From Candidatus Binatia bacterium (lineage in GTDB: Bacteria > Desulfobacterota_B > Binatia > UBA9968): a DNA stretch of 11,037 bases. Under the pieces are notes generated by a model. It made no database searches. It was given only the letters and a program-made list of their open reading frames with translations, and had not been told where the DNA came from. The stretch spans positions 1-11,037 of the forward strand of contig JAICHC010000038.1 in assembly GCA_025922795.1 (NCBI GenBank). Direction: 5' to 3'. Shown piece by piece: positions 4,204 through 11,037 of the stretch; positions within the stretch are counted from its first letter, which is position 1, and every line of letters starts with the position of its first letter. The translations under genes were made by a program, and so were the position numbers.

Positions 4204-7071
4204 ATGGTTTGGGGGCTCGCCCTTTTGGGGACGAGCCTCGTTTTGAGTACGATCGCCGGCTCGATCTTCACGCATCAACAGATCGAGGAATCCACTTCCG
4301 AACTGCAATTGGAGATCGCGACCACGACCGCGCGTCACATTCATTCATTCATTGCGCATAAAATTGAACGGCTCAACGACGCTGCCGCCAACATGAGCGT
4401 CTATCCGTTGGGATCGAATGACCAGAGGATTATGGCGCGGCTTCTGTTGAAGAACGATCCCAACATCATGGAGCTCGCGATCTTGGATGGTGAAGGGACG
4501 GAAAAACTGAAATTTTCAGAGCGGCAAATCTACCGTGCTGCCGATTTGGTAACCAAAAAGGATTCGCCTCCCTTTCGCCAAGCGGTCCAAGGCGATGTCT
4601 ACCTCGGTCCGGTGCTTACCTCAGCGCGAGCCGAGCCTTACTTCATCGTGGCCTTGCCGGTAAAAAGTGATCCGAACACAGTCGACGGCGTTCTGGTCGC
4701 ACAAATTCACCTTAAATTTCTCTGGGACGTTGTCGGTGAAAGCAGATTTAGCCGAGGCGGTTATGCCTATTTAGTGGATCAAAATGGCGTGGTGATCGCG
4801 CACCAAGACCCCTCGCTGGTGCTGAAACGTCGCAACGTCGGCGATCTGCCAAAGATCGAGCAGTTTCTTCGTCATCGCTCCCCGGACCCGACACCCGGTC
4901 AAACTGCCCTCGGACTCCTGGGGAGTCCGGTCCTCAGCACGTACGCGCAAGTGCCGGAGTTGGGCTGGGCGGTCGTCGTTGAGCAGCCTCTGGACCTGGC
5001 GCTTCTGAGCGTAAGAAACCTGGAGCGCTATGCGGTTTTGTTCAATGGGGTGGGGCTTCTCGCGGGTTTCACATTGATCGTCTGGATCAGCGGAAGAATC
5101 AGCAAGCCGATTCTCAAGCTGCGCAACGACATCGAAATTATTCGCAACGGCCGCTTGGATCACCGAACCGACGTCAAGACCGGTGATGAGATCGAGGAGC
5201 TGGCGGACGAGTTCAACAAAATGACTCGGGCTTTGGAAGATTCTCACGGCAATTTGGAGGAAAAAATTCGGCAGCGCACTCAGGAAATGTCGGTGCTTTA
5301 TGAAATCACAAAGACCGTCAACGAGTCTTTGGAATTGGAGACCATCTTGCAGGCGGTTATCGTAAAAGTCTGCGAAATATTCAAATTCGAGTGCACGCGC
5401 ATATTTCTTTTCGATGATCGGATGGAGCAATTAGAGCTGCGAGCCTGGTTCGAGCTCGACCCGGAACTCTGGACCGGAGTACGCCTGTTCAAGCGCGGCG
5501 AAGGGATCGTCGGCCATGTTACGGAAACCGCACAGCCGATGATCTTTGAGGACATCCGAACGGATCCGCTGTATTCGAGCTTGAGCCAGAGTAAGGCGAC
5601 TCACAAGGCAAAGCTCAACTTTTTTGCGGTGTTCCCGATAAAAACTCCGCTCCGGGTCTTTGGCGTTATCCTCTTCAATGGGCAGCATCCGCGAAAACTG
5701 ACCACCGACGAAGTGCGCTTGCTCACATCGATGTCGGAGCACCTCGGCCTCGCGGTCGAAAAGTCGAGCCTCTTTGGCGAAATCCAAAAACGGTCCAACC
5801 AACTATCCGTCCTTCATAGTGTCAGCGACGCGCTCAGCCAGTCGTTGGATTTGGCGTTCGTCCTCGACAAAGCGGTCGAGAAAATCAAAGAGACTCTCGG
5901 TTGCGACGCCGTGTGGATCTACGTTGTGGACTCCGCCCGAAAACAATTGCGCATGCGTGGATCGAGAGGCCTCGACGAGCAGAGCGCACAATTCATGGAG
6001 CGACGCAGCATCACCTCCGGCATCAGCGGCAAGATCTGCGAGACAGGCGCCCCGTTGGTGTTCGAGGATGTGGGGACCGACAGCCGCTACAGAGAGATCA
6101 GTTCCGGCTCAAAGGTCACCAGTCTGGGATTTGTCACCGCGGCGGGATTTCCAATCAAGGTCAAAGAGAAAGTCATCGGGGTCCTGCATCTTGCTCATCA
6201 AAAACGGCGGCCGTTCACCCCTGACGAATTGCAACTTATCGAATCGCTGGCCCAGGAAATCGGCGTCGCCGTCGAAAATGCCCGGCTGTTTGAACAGGTG
6301 AGTCAGAAAACCGCCGAACTGGAGGAAACGAACCGCGAGCTGCGGCATGCCAACCAGGCAAAGTCCGAGTTCATTTCCGCCATTTCGCACGAACTCAGAA
6401 CCCCCCTGAACATTATCATGGGGAACGCGGAGTTGACCGGCGACGGCTTTTTCGGCGCGATCAATTCCGCTCAAAAAAAATCGTTGCGGCAGATTCAGGA
6501 GAATTCACATTTTCTTCTTCGGATGGTCAACAATATCCTGACATTGTCGCGGATCGAGGCGAACAGGTTGACCCTTGAGCTGGCGCCCGTCGAAATCGAC
6601 AAAGTCATCTCGCTGGCGAAAAGCCAAGCCGAATCGCTCAACCGCAATCCTCGGCTGGAGATTTCGTGGGACATCGACCAGCACATTGACTTAATCGTTA
6701 CCGATGGCACCAAGCTCGAGGAGATTCTTCAGAACCTTATTGGAAACGCCATCAAGTTTACACCGCAGGGAAAGATTGAAGTGAGAGTGAAACAGTTTTC
6801 GAACGAGGACCGGGTCGAGTTTACCGTAGCCGATACAGGCATCGGCATTGAACTCGGGGATCTGGATCGAATTTTTCAGGCTTTCGAGCAGATCAATGAA
6901 GCCCACACCGGCCCTTATAACGGCGTTGGCTTGGGCCTCAGCATCGTAAAAAAATACGTGCACCTGATGGACGGAGATATTCGGGTTGAGAGTGAACTTG
7001 GTCGCGGCTCGACATTTACAGTATCCCTGCCGCGCAGATTAACCCGACATTGCGGTGATTCGGCCCGGTAA
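4204..7071 (+). CDS. Membrane sensor histidine kinase, dCache-HAMP-GAF-GAF-HisKA-HATPase
   Basis: A 955-residue sensor kinase. The start at 4204 has a perfect AAGGAGG six bases upstream; a TTG at 4126, overlapping the upstream stop, would add 26 Arg-rich residues but lacks a site. Order: membrane span about 3-22; periplasmic double-Cache sensor about 25-275, with YLVDQNGVVIAHQDP near 188; second span about 277-298; HAMP about 300-348; GAF 1 about 378-528; GAF 2 about 550-698; a short coiled coil; HisKA with H-box FISAISHELRTPLN and phospho-acceptor His729. The HATPase domain has N-box NLIGNAIKF (Asn844, Asn848), G1 DTGIGIE (Asp877), F-box and G2 GVGLGLSIVKK. All catalytic boxes are intact. 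There is no receiver or HPt domain and no response regulator gene in the window, so the partner is elsewhere. The kinase probably senses periplasmic ligand through Cache, possibly through the neighbouring binding protein, plus a cytoplasmic signal through GAF. The GAF domains show no obvious haem or bilin cysteine signature. Confidence 0.93.
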   Translation: MVWGLALLGTSLVLSTIAGSIFTHQQIEESTSELQLEIATTTARHIHSFIAHKIERLNDAAANMSVYPLGSNDQRIMARLLLKNDPNIMELAILDGEGTEKLKFSERQIYRAADLVTKKDSPPFRQAVQGDVYLGPVLTSARAEPYFIVALPVKSDPNTVDGVLVAQIHLKFLWDVVGESRFSRGGYAYLVDQNGVVIAHQDPSLVLKRRNVGDLPKIEQFLRHRSPDPTPGQTALGLLGSPVLSTYAQVPELGWAVVVEQPLDLALLSVRNLERYAVLFNGVGLLAGFTLIVWISGRISKPILKLRNDIEIIRNGRLDHRTDVKTGDEIEELADEFNKMTRALEDSHGNLEEKIRQRTQEMSVLYEITKTVNESLELETILQAVIVKVCEIFKFECTRIFLFDDRMEQLELRAWFELDPELWTGVRLFKRGEGIVGHVTETAQPMIFEDIRTDPLYSSLSQSKATHKAKLNFFAVFPIKTPLRVFGVILFNGQHPRKLTTDEVRLLTSMSEHLGLAVEKSSLFGEIQKRSNQLSVLHSVSDALSQSLDLAFVLDKAVEKIKETLGCDAVWIYVVDSARKQLRMRGSRGLDEQSAQFMERRSITSGISGKICETGAPLVFEDVGTDSRYREISSGSKVTSLGFVTAAGFPIKVKEKVIGVLHLAHQKRRPFTPDELQLIESLAQEIGVAVENARLFEQVSQKTAELEETNRELRHANQAKSEFISAISHELRTPLNIIMGNAELTGDGFFGAINSAQKKSLRQIQENSHFLLRMVNNILTLSRIEANRLTLELAPVEIDKVISLAKSQAESLNRNPRLEISWDIDQHIDLIVTDGTKLEEILQNLIGNAIKFTPQGKIEVRVKQFSNEDRVEFTVADTGIGIELGDLDRIFQAFEQINEAHTGPYNGVGLGLSIVKKYVHLMDGDIRVESELGRGSTFTVSLPRRLTRHCGDSAR

Positions 7072-7303
7072 CTCGGCACGGCTCTATGACCAACCGAGCA
7101 AGTCGTGATCGCAAAGACACGACCAACGAAGCAGAACCTCTCTTTATGGCGGTCCCTCTCGAAGTCGCCGGACTTTGAGGAGATGACTTTCGCCGTACCC
7201 ATCGTGCGATTGAACGCGCGGACGTGATTTGAGCTCTTGATCCTTGAACTCTGTTGAACCCGCGGTTTTCATGCCGCGCCGTGAGTCGTGAGGTCGCCGA
7301 CCC
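7072..7303. other. Intergenic region between kinase and methyltransferase genes
   Basis: No gene seen. CTCGG/CCGAG and GTCGTG (7102-7107)/CACGAC (7118-7123) are inverted repeats shortly after the kinase stop, but neither is followed by a T run, so a Rho-independent terminator is not supported. The TTGAAC-rich copy C follows at 7228-7260. Confidence 0.4.
7228..7260. repeat. TTGAAC-rich intergenic repeat, copy C
   Basis: The units TTTGAGC, CTTGATCC, TTGAACTC and GTTGAACC lie in head-to-tail order, each seven to ten bases long. This copy has diverged more than A, B and D, so its membership is less sure. Confidence 0.35.
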
Positions 7304-7942
7304 ATGAATTCTCCCTGTCCGCTTTGCCTCTCTTCGTCGGTGTCGCCCGCCCATCAGGAAGGGGCGCGCTGGTATTTTGCCTGCGCCGGATGCGACCTCC
7401 GATTTTTGCATCCGTCCGCCCGCCTCGGGCCGGAAGAGGAAAGGGCCCGGTATTTGACGCATAACAATGACATCGCCGACCCGCGCTATAGGGAGTTCGT
7501 CCGGCCCTTATACGATCAGGTTCGAAGACATGTGCGCGCCGGAGCAACGGGTCTCGATTTCGGATCGGGCACCGGCCCGGTATTGGCTGACATGCTGCTC
7601 CTCGCCGGATACGCGATCCGGCTCTTCGATCCGTTTTTCCAACCGGAGGTGGAAAATCTTCGGTACACCTACGAGTTCATCGTGGCTTGCGAGGTCGTGG
7701 AGCACGTTTTCGACCCCGCGGCCGAGTTCCGGCGGTTGAGGCTCATGCTCCGTAGCGGAGGCCTTCTGGGCATGATGACACTGCTGTTGGACGACCAGAT
7801 CGATTTTACAACCTGGTACTATCGGCGAGACCCGACCCACGTGGCGTTTTACTCCCAGGCAACTTTCCGTTGGATCCAGCGGTTCTGCGGATTTTCGAAG
7901 GTCTGGTTCCCGAGCAACAGAATCATCCTTTTGCAGGCCTGA
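7304..7942 (+). CDS. Class I SAM-dependent methyltransferase with N-terminal Cys4 knuckle
   Basis: A 212-residue soluble protein, probably a cytoplasmic methyltransferase. The N-terminus has CPLC (Cys5, Cys8) and CAGC (Cys27, Cys30), a likely zinc-binding knuckle of the kind found in front of Methyltransf_23-type enzymes. The SAM-binding motif I is LDFGSGTGPV (about residues 84-93). An acidic residue in LFDPFF follows as motif II, and the IVACEVVEHVFDP segment is the usual motif IV/post-IV region. SGGLLGMMT corresponds to the strand after the motif V helix. The end (HVAFYSQATFRWIQRFCGF) matches the substrate-side region of this family. The substrate cannot be told; relatives are often in cell-surface sugar or small-molecule clusters. 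The ATG follows a weak GAGG site about ten bases upstream. Length is on the short side for the group. Confidence 0.85.
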   Translation: MNSPCPLCLSSSVSPAHQEGARWYFACAGCDLRFLHPSARLGPEEERARYLTHNNDIADPRYREFVRPLYDQVRRHVRAGATGLDFGSGTGPVLADMLLLAGYAIRLFDPFFQPEVENLRYTYEFIVACEVVEHVFDPAAEFRRLRLMLRSGGLLGMMTLLLDDQIDFTTWYYRRDPTHVAFYSQATFRWIQRFCGFSKVWFPSNRIILLQA

Positions 7943-8152
7943 GAACAAGCCGGTTGCAATGCACAACCTCGTCGGTAGTTTTGCGTCCGGTGCGCGGCTG
8001 CGGCCTGAGCATTTGAGCGACTTACCTTGAAAGTTGAGTCGGACAATGTCTGGCATTCGCTTCCCAGTTTGCAGCGCCCTTCCGTCTTTACTAAAATTCT
8101 GCAACGGGAAATCGGGACGGGATTTTTGCAAGAATCCAAAAGGAGGCTCCCT

Positions 8153-8593
8153 ATGGCAGCAACCGTAAAGAAGATCGTGCTGTGGCGAAAAGAGGTTGAG
8201 AACAAGGCCGGAATTCTTGCCAACGCCCTTGCGCCGCTTGCCAGCGCCGGCACGGATGTCAACGTGGTGATGGCTTATCGCTTCCCGGGCGAGGCTTCCA
8301 AGGCCGCAATCGAGCTTTATCCGGTCACCGGCAGGAAGTCCGCGACCGCGGCCAAGGAGGCGGGATTCAGCGCGTCATCCATTCCGGCTCTGCTGGTCCA
8401 AGGCGATAATCGGACGGGACTCGGTTATGAAACCGCGCAGGCCATTGCCGGCGCCGGCATCAATATGGATTTTGTTGTGGCCCAGGTTGTCGGGAGAAAA
8501 TTTTCAGCGATTTTCGGATTCGAGTCTGACCTAGACGCCAGTCAGTGCGCCGCAATCATCCGCAAGGCGGCGGCTGCCAAGAAAAAACGATAA
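8153..8593 (+). CDS. Tandem ACT-domain protein
   Basis: A 146-residue cytoplasmic protein made of two ACT-like modules, small ligand-binding folds that typically bind amino acids. The start at 8153 has AAGGAGG six bases upstream (8140-8146); the longer frame back to 8027 lacks one. Module 1 (about residues 6-60) has KAGILANALAPLASAGTDVN, the ACT helix-strand pattern with the usual glycine-containing turn. Module 2 (about 75-140) has DNRTGLGYETAQAIAGAGIN, the same pattern, followed by strands VVAQVVGRKFSAIFGFE. There is no enzyme domain, so it is probably a stand-alone sensor or regulator of amino-acid metabolism, but no target can be named. A lysine-rich tail (AAAKKKR) ends the protein. No operon partner is close: the next genes are 210 bases upstream and 600 bases downstream. 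Confidence 0.85.
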   Translation: MAATVKKIVLWRKEVENKAGILANALAPLASAGTDVNVVMAYRFPGEASKAAIELYPVTGRKSATAAKEAGFSASSIPALLVQGDNRTGLGYETAQAIAGAGINMDFVVAQVVGRKFSAIFGFESDLDASQCAAIIRKAAAAKKKR

Positions 8594-8674
8594 ACCATCG
8601 CACTCGGGATGAAACCGGTATGGCCTCGTTGCCTGTGTTGTTCCCAAACGTGAGGCCAGTTGCGGTTCTTTCAC

Positions 8675-8711
8675 CGGAACTTTTGAACGTCGAACGGTTG
8701 AGCTTTTGAGC
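8675..8711. repeat. TTGAAC-rich intergenic repeat, copy D
   Basis: TTTGAACGTC (8682-8691) matches copy B exactly, and AACGGTTGA (8693-8701) matches copy A exactly. TTGAGC and TTTTGAGC units close it. It lies about 80 bases after the ACT-protein stop. Confidence 0.45.
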
Positions 8712-8943
8712 AGCGGCCTGGCCGCCGTGCGTCTTTGACTTTCGAGCCGCCACTGTAGGCATTGCGCGCAAATGCAGGAGTCGTTGTAAGAAATCGCCTT
8801 CACCGCTCTAGTCTGCAATCGCAAAATTCGCATGGTTATCCGGCGCTCGGATCGGCACGATCTTTGTACAGCAGCACGCTATTTACGTCGTCTGGGCCGG
8901 ATGTGCGACCCGCGCGAGATGTCAATTGGAACCTTGCAAACAC

Positions 8944-9077
8944 CCGCTGATGGCTGCTTGGTTGCGCAAGCACCGCTGCCATCAACTTAAGCGGCATTTC
9001 GCTGTTCGGGCTCGGTGTTGAAGAATCTCTCGCGCTTTGTGCTGCCGTCTTTATAAGACGCCATTGGGCTGCAAAGC
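8944..9077 (+). other. Two nested inverted-repeat elements, possible structured RNA
   Basis: Element 1 (8944-8994) has three stacked stems: CCGCT/AGCGG, GATGGC/GCCATC and GCTTG/CAAGC, closing on loop GTTGCG, with bulges almost only on the 3' side. Element 2 (9034-9077) has GCTTTG/CAAAGC around CGTCTT-TAT-AAGACG. No T run follows. They may be an RNA leader of the downstream secreted protein gene, a small RNA, or chance. Strand is assumed from the downstream gene. Confidence 0.25.
8951..8966 (+). promoter_or_regulatory. Weak sigma-54-type -24/-12 site before the FN3 gene
   Basis: TGGCTGCTTGGTTGCG keeps the TGGC and TTGC cores with ten bases between GG and GC. The rest of the -24 box departs from consensus (TGC for ACG) and the last base is G. 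It lies about 235 bases upstream of the ATG at 9200, so the leader would be long. It overlaps inverted-repeat element 1. It is the least secure of the four such sites. Confidence 0.3.
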
Positions 9078-9199
9078 AACGGGCTGATTGCTAGGAGTGC
9101 GCTCGAAAAAAACGTTTCTCATAAATAACCAAAATCGCGCTAGGGGCCTTTCCGGAACTTCTTGGATTTGGATCTAGGCCGCGCCCGGAGGAGGCTTCT

Positions 9200-9577
9200 A
9201 TGCTTACTAGACAATTACCTTGGTTGACTTACTTCTTGGGTTTTTATCTGTTGTTACAGGGAACGGCCTACGGGCGATCGGCAACGATCCTGACCTGGAA
9301 TGACGATTCGGTCAACGAACAGGGATTTTTTGTTGAACGCACGGATTCGGACGACTGCGTTGGTGGCTGGGAAGTGATCGCCTACACCGGCATCAATCAG
9401 AATTTTTTGATGGACGTCTTCATTCCAGGAGCATGTTACAGGGTCGCGGCATACAATGAGATCGGCGCCAGCACGTACAGCGATCCCGTCCGAGTTCCTA
9501 CCGACGGACCGGTTCATTGCTGCACCCACGTGTTCGGACATCAGGCAGTAGAGTCTGCTTGGAACGTGGCGCGGTAG
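9200..9577 (+). CDS. Secreted single fibronectin type III domain protein
   Basis: A 125-residue exported protein. The ATG is preceded by GGAGGAGG (9187-9194) five bases upstream, a very strong site. Residues 1-25 form a signal peptide (hydrophobic YFLGFYLLLQGTA), probably cut near AYG/RS. The mature part carries one fibronectin type III-like domain (about 29-100), showing LTWNDDSVNEQGFFVER, a middle tryptophan strand WEVIAYTG, and the closing CYRVAAYNEIGASTYSDPV, the classic final strands. Two cysteines (DDC and GAC) could form a disulfide. The last 25 residues (TDGPVHCC onward) are not part of the fold and include a Cys-Cys pair. FN3 modules usually occur in arrays or attached to enzymes, so a single-domain protein is unusual. 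Its function is unknown; surface adhesion or a matrix role is a guess. Confidence 0.75.
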   Translation: MLTRQLPWLTYFLGFYLLLQGTAYGRSATILTWNDDSVNEQGFFVERTDSDDCVGGWEVIAYTGINQNFLMDVFIPGACYRVAAYNEIGASTYSDPVRVPTDGPVHCCTHVFGHQAVESAWNVAR

Positions 9578-9604
9578 GATCGCCCACCCAAGTAACGTGA
9601 TAAG

Positions 9605-9646
9605 AAGACAGGGGAAGAGATCGAGCGTTCCGATCCTGGTCTTTTT
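9605..9646 (+). terminator. Possible terminator between convergent genes
   Basis: AAGAC-AGG (9605-9612) can pair with CCT-G-GTCTT (9635-9643) with one bulged G. ATCG (9620-9623) can pair with CGAT (9631-9634) inside, and TTT follows. The pairing is interrupted, but the place, between the FN3 stop and the end of the facing ATPase gene, is what a terminator would need. Confidence 0.35.
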
Positions 9647-9672
9647 ACCGTCCGGGGCCTTTGCCGAAAAGT

Positions 9673-11001
9673 CTATTTCCAGGCCATGCCGGACTTTAAC
9701 CTATATATTTCTTCGCACATCCTCCTCTGGAAGCGCTCTTTCAAATTTTCATTGGCGATCTCACTGCTGATTTGATCGAGGAGCTGATCCAACCGACCTA
9801 CCGGAAATGTGCCTTTGGATTCCCCCATGGCCGCGAGGTGATCGCGCAAGATAACCGCAGCCATGGGCCCGGTTGCTTCGGTGAGCGCGCTGATCATCGC
9901 CTGAAAGAGCTCCTCGGGCACTGAAGCTGCGACGGGTTCAGCTCTCCTGTCCGAGTCGCGTTCGACCTTTGGAGTGTCGGTGTTTTTTGGCGATCGCTCG
10001 GCGGAAATGGGTTCAGCTCGCGAGGTTGCGTTTACGGCGGATTGACCGTTGACGACATCCTGCCGCTCGACGACCGGTGGCTCCGTGACATCCACGATGC
10101 AGTCTACTCTCTCGCGATTCGGTATCTCCTTTGACTTCGTTCTAACCGCCTTGCGCTTATTGACCAGCCCGCGCCGTGGAGCCGTCAGCTGCAGGTCCTG
10201 CGCGATTTTTTCGATCACGGCCGGCTCGACCGACTGCTTTCGCGAAGCGTAGGCGCTCAGCAGCCCGTTGTCACAAATAATATTGATAAGACGCGGCATG
10301 CCGCCTGAATAAATATGGACCGCCTGCATCGCGCCTTCGCTAAACAGCGAGGCGGCGCCGCTCGAGATTTCCAGGCGCTTAGCGATATATTTCTTGCATT
10401 CGGATAAATAGAGCGAGGTCAGATGATGACGCAAGGCGACGCGCTGTTTGAGCTGGCGGAGCTCCGGGTCATTGAGCCGATCGCTCAGCTCCGGTTGGCC
10501 CACCAAAAGAATCTGTAAGAGCTTGTCTTGCTGGGTTTCGAAATTCGACAAGAGCCGCACACATTCGAATACCTCCGCAGGCAGATTCTGTGCTTCATCG
10601 ATGATGACGACCACATTATCGCCATTTCCATACGAATCGAGCAGGAAACGGTTGAGCAGCGCCAGAGGGTCGGGAAAATCATTCTGTTTCTCGTGCGGTG
10701 TAAGAAGTCCGAACTCCTGGCCTAGAGAGCGTAATAAGGCCTCGGGGCTGGTTAAGCCGAACAAGAGCGCGCAGCGGGTATGCCCGTCATCGATCTCCTG
10801 CAACAGCGACTGAATCAAGGTCGTCTTGCCGGTGCCGACCTCCCCGGTCAGGACGACCAGGCCGCGCCGCGTCCGAATCCCGTAGATCAGCTGTGCCAGG
10901 GCTTCTCTATGGCTCGCGCCCAAGTAGAGAAAACTCGGATCGGGAGTGACTTTAAAAGGCTCGCGAGTCAGACCGAAGTGTTCACAATAGACCGGTAGCA
11001 T
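9673..11001 (-). CDS. ExeA/XrtA-associated-type AAA ATPase
   Basis: A 442-residue ATPase of the ExeA/GspA group, which includes the XrtA (PEP-CTERM) locus-associated ATPase and secretion ATPases that work with secretin or surface-polysaccharide export systems. The N-terminal family signature is FGLTREPFKVTPDPSFLYLG. Walker A GEVGTGKT (53-60, Lys59), Walker B VVVIIDEAQ (Asp135, Glu136), then LLSNFETQ, ILLVGQPEL, LKQRVALRHHL and SGGMPRLINIICDN are the standard AAA_22 sequence. A charged, Pro/Arg/Glu-rich linker (about 285-355) follows. The last 85 residues form a separate helical domain (EELFQAMISALTEATGPMAA onward) that is not the peptidoglycan-binding domain of classical ExeA. In-frame TGA two codons upstream fixes the start at 11001, although no good binding site is visible. 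Neither XrtA, PEP-CTERM nor polysaccharide genes are in the window; the gene's upstream neighbours lie beyond its right edge. Confidence 0.88.
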   Translation of the reverse strand: MLPVYCEHFGLTREPFKVTPDPSFLYLGASHREALAQLIYGIRTRRGLVVLTGEVGTGKTTLIQSLLQEIDDGHTRCALLFGLTSPEALLRSLGQEFGLLTPHEKQNDFPDPLALLNRFLLDSYGNGDNVVVIIDEAQNLPAEVFECVRLLSNFETQQDKLLQILLVGQPELSDRLNDPELRQLKQRVALRHHLTSLYLSECKKYIAKRLEISSGAASLFSEGAMQAVHIYSGGMPRLINIICDNGLLSAYASRKQSVEPAVIEKIAQDLQLTAPRRGLVNKRKAVRTKSKEIPNRERVDCIVDVTEPPVVERQDVVNGQSAVNATSRAEPISAERSPKNTDTPKVERDSDRRAEPVAASVPEELFQAMISALTEATGPMAAVILRDHLAAMGESKGTFPVGRLDQLLDQISSEIANENLKERFQRRMCEEIYRLKSGMAWK

Positions 11002-11037
11002 GGCTCAAAAAATTGGCAAAGAAGAATTGAAAAAGAT

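Larger units (their letters stand above)
8594..9199. other. Gene-free stretch of about 600 bases
   Basis: No frame here is convincing. The 62-codon plus-strand frame at 8762-8950 has low-complexity, Arg/Ser-rich content and no clear binding site. The region holds TTGAAC-rich copy D (8675-8711), a GC-rich hairpin at 8713-8725 without a T run, and a -24/-12-like site at 8951-8966 with nested inverted repeats at 8944-9077, listed separately. Confidence 0.45.

Noticed and set aside
5774..6301. Plus-strand open frame of 175 codons inside the kinase
   Set aside because: It lies in another frame of the intact histidine kinase, and its Ser/Arg/Pro-rich content is typical of a shadow.
7160..7230. Tiny frame starting ATGACTTTC after GAGGAG before the methyltransferase gene
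   Set aside because: GAGGAG abuts the ATG with no spacer and the frame has only 14 codons.
8113..8131. GGGACGGGATTTTTGC before the ACT gene as a sigma-54 site
   Set aside because: The GG and GC are 11 or 12 bases apart rather than 10, so it fails the strict spacing.
8713..8725. GCGGC-CTG-GCCGC as a terminator after the ACT gene
   Set aside because: The hairpin is only five pairs, is 120 bases past the stop, and has no T run after it.
8762..8950. Plus-strand 62-codon frame in the gene-free stretch
   Set aside because: It has no clear binding site and no protein-like pattern. The translation is Ser/Arg-rich without hydrophobic or domain structure.
8944..8994. Nested repeat as an integron attC site
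   Set aside because: The RYYYAAC and GTTRRRY core pair is not found at the ends, and no integrase or cassette is present.

Overview
The window is bacterial chromosomal DNA of moderately high GC (mid-50s percent by eye), with Gram-negative envelope genes: a Pal/OmpA-like lipoprotein, a second lipoprotein, a periplasmic binding protein and an ExeA-type ATPase. The Pal variant, an XrtA/ExeA-like ATPase, an ABC_sub_bind protein and several sigma-54-type promoters fit an uncultured deltaproteobacterium-like lineage (Desulfobacterota, Myxococcota, Binatota or similar). That placement is inference. I see no phage, insertion sequence, CRISPR array, tRNA or rRNA.

Layout. Positions 1-843 hold a leader and the Pal-like lipoprotein gene (+). 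Facing it, with only three bases between the stop codons, is a second lipoprotein gene (847-1371, -). Next on the minus strand are an unrecognised coiled-coil protein (1573-2169) and, upstream of it, a 51-residue basic single-span membrane protein (2256-2411) that is too short for most gene callers. A gene-free stretch (2474-3119) leads to a probable two-gene operon on the plus strand: a periplasmic ABC_sub_bind protein (3120-4136) and a large dCache-HAMP-GAF-GAF histidine kinase (4204-7071). Then come a small SAM-dependent methyltransferase with an N-terminal Cys4 knuckle (7304-7942), a tandem-ACT protein (8153-8593), a 600-base gene-free stretch, and a secreted single fibronectin-III protein (9200-9577). 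It converges on the ExeA/XrtA-associated-type AAA ATPase gene (9673-11001, -) across a probable terminator.

How the parts may work together. The binding protein and kinase look like a periplasmic sensory pair: no ABC permease or ATPase gene is present, and neither is a response regulator. Four exact TGGC-N7-TTGC (-24/-12) sites were found by eye. All four are intergenic and point at genes for exported or membrane proteins (Pal, lipoprotein, small membrane protein, FN3 protein), suggesting a sigma-54-controlled envelope set. Four gene-free regions also carry a degenerate TTGAAC-rich repeat. The most promising undescribed items are the small membrane protein with its own promoter and upstream palindrome, the terminator-like hairpin inside the start of the next gene, and possible structured RNAs at 8944-9077 and 2789-2864.
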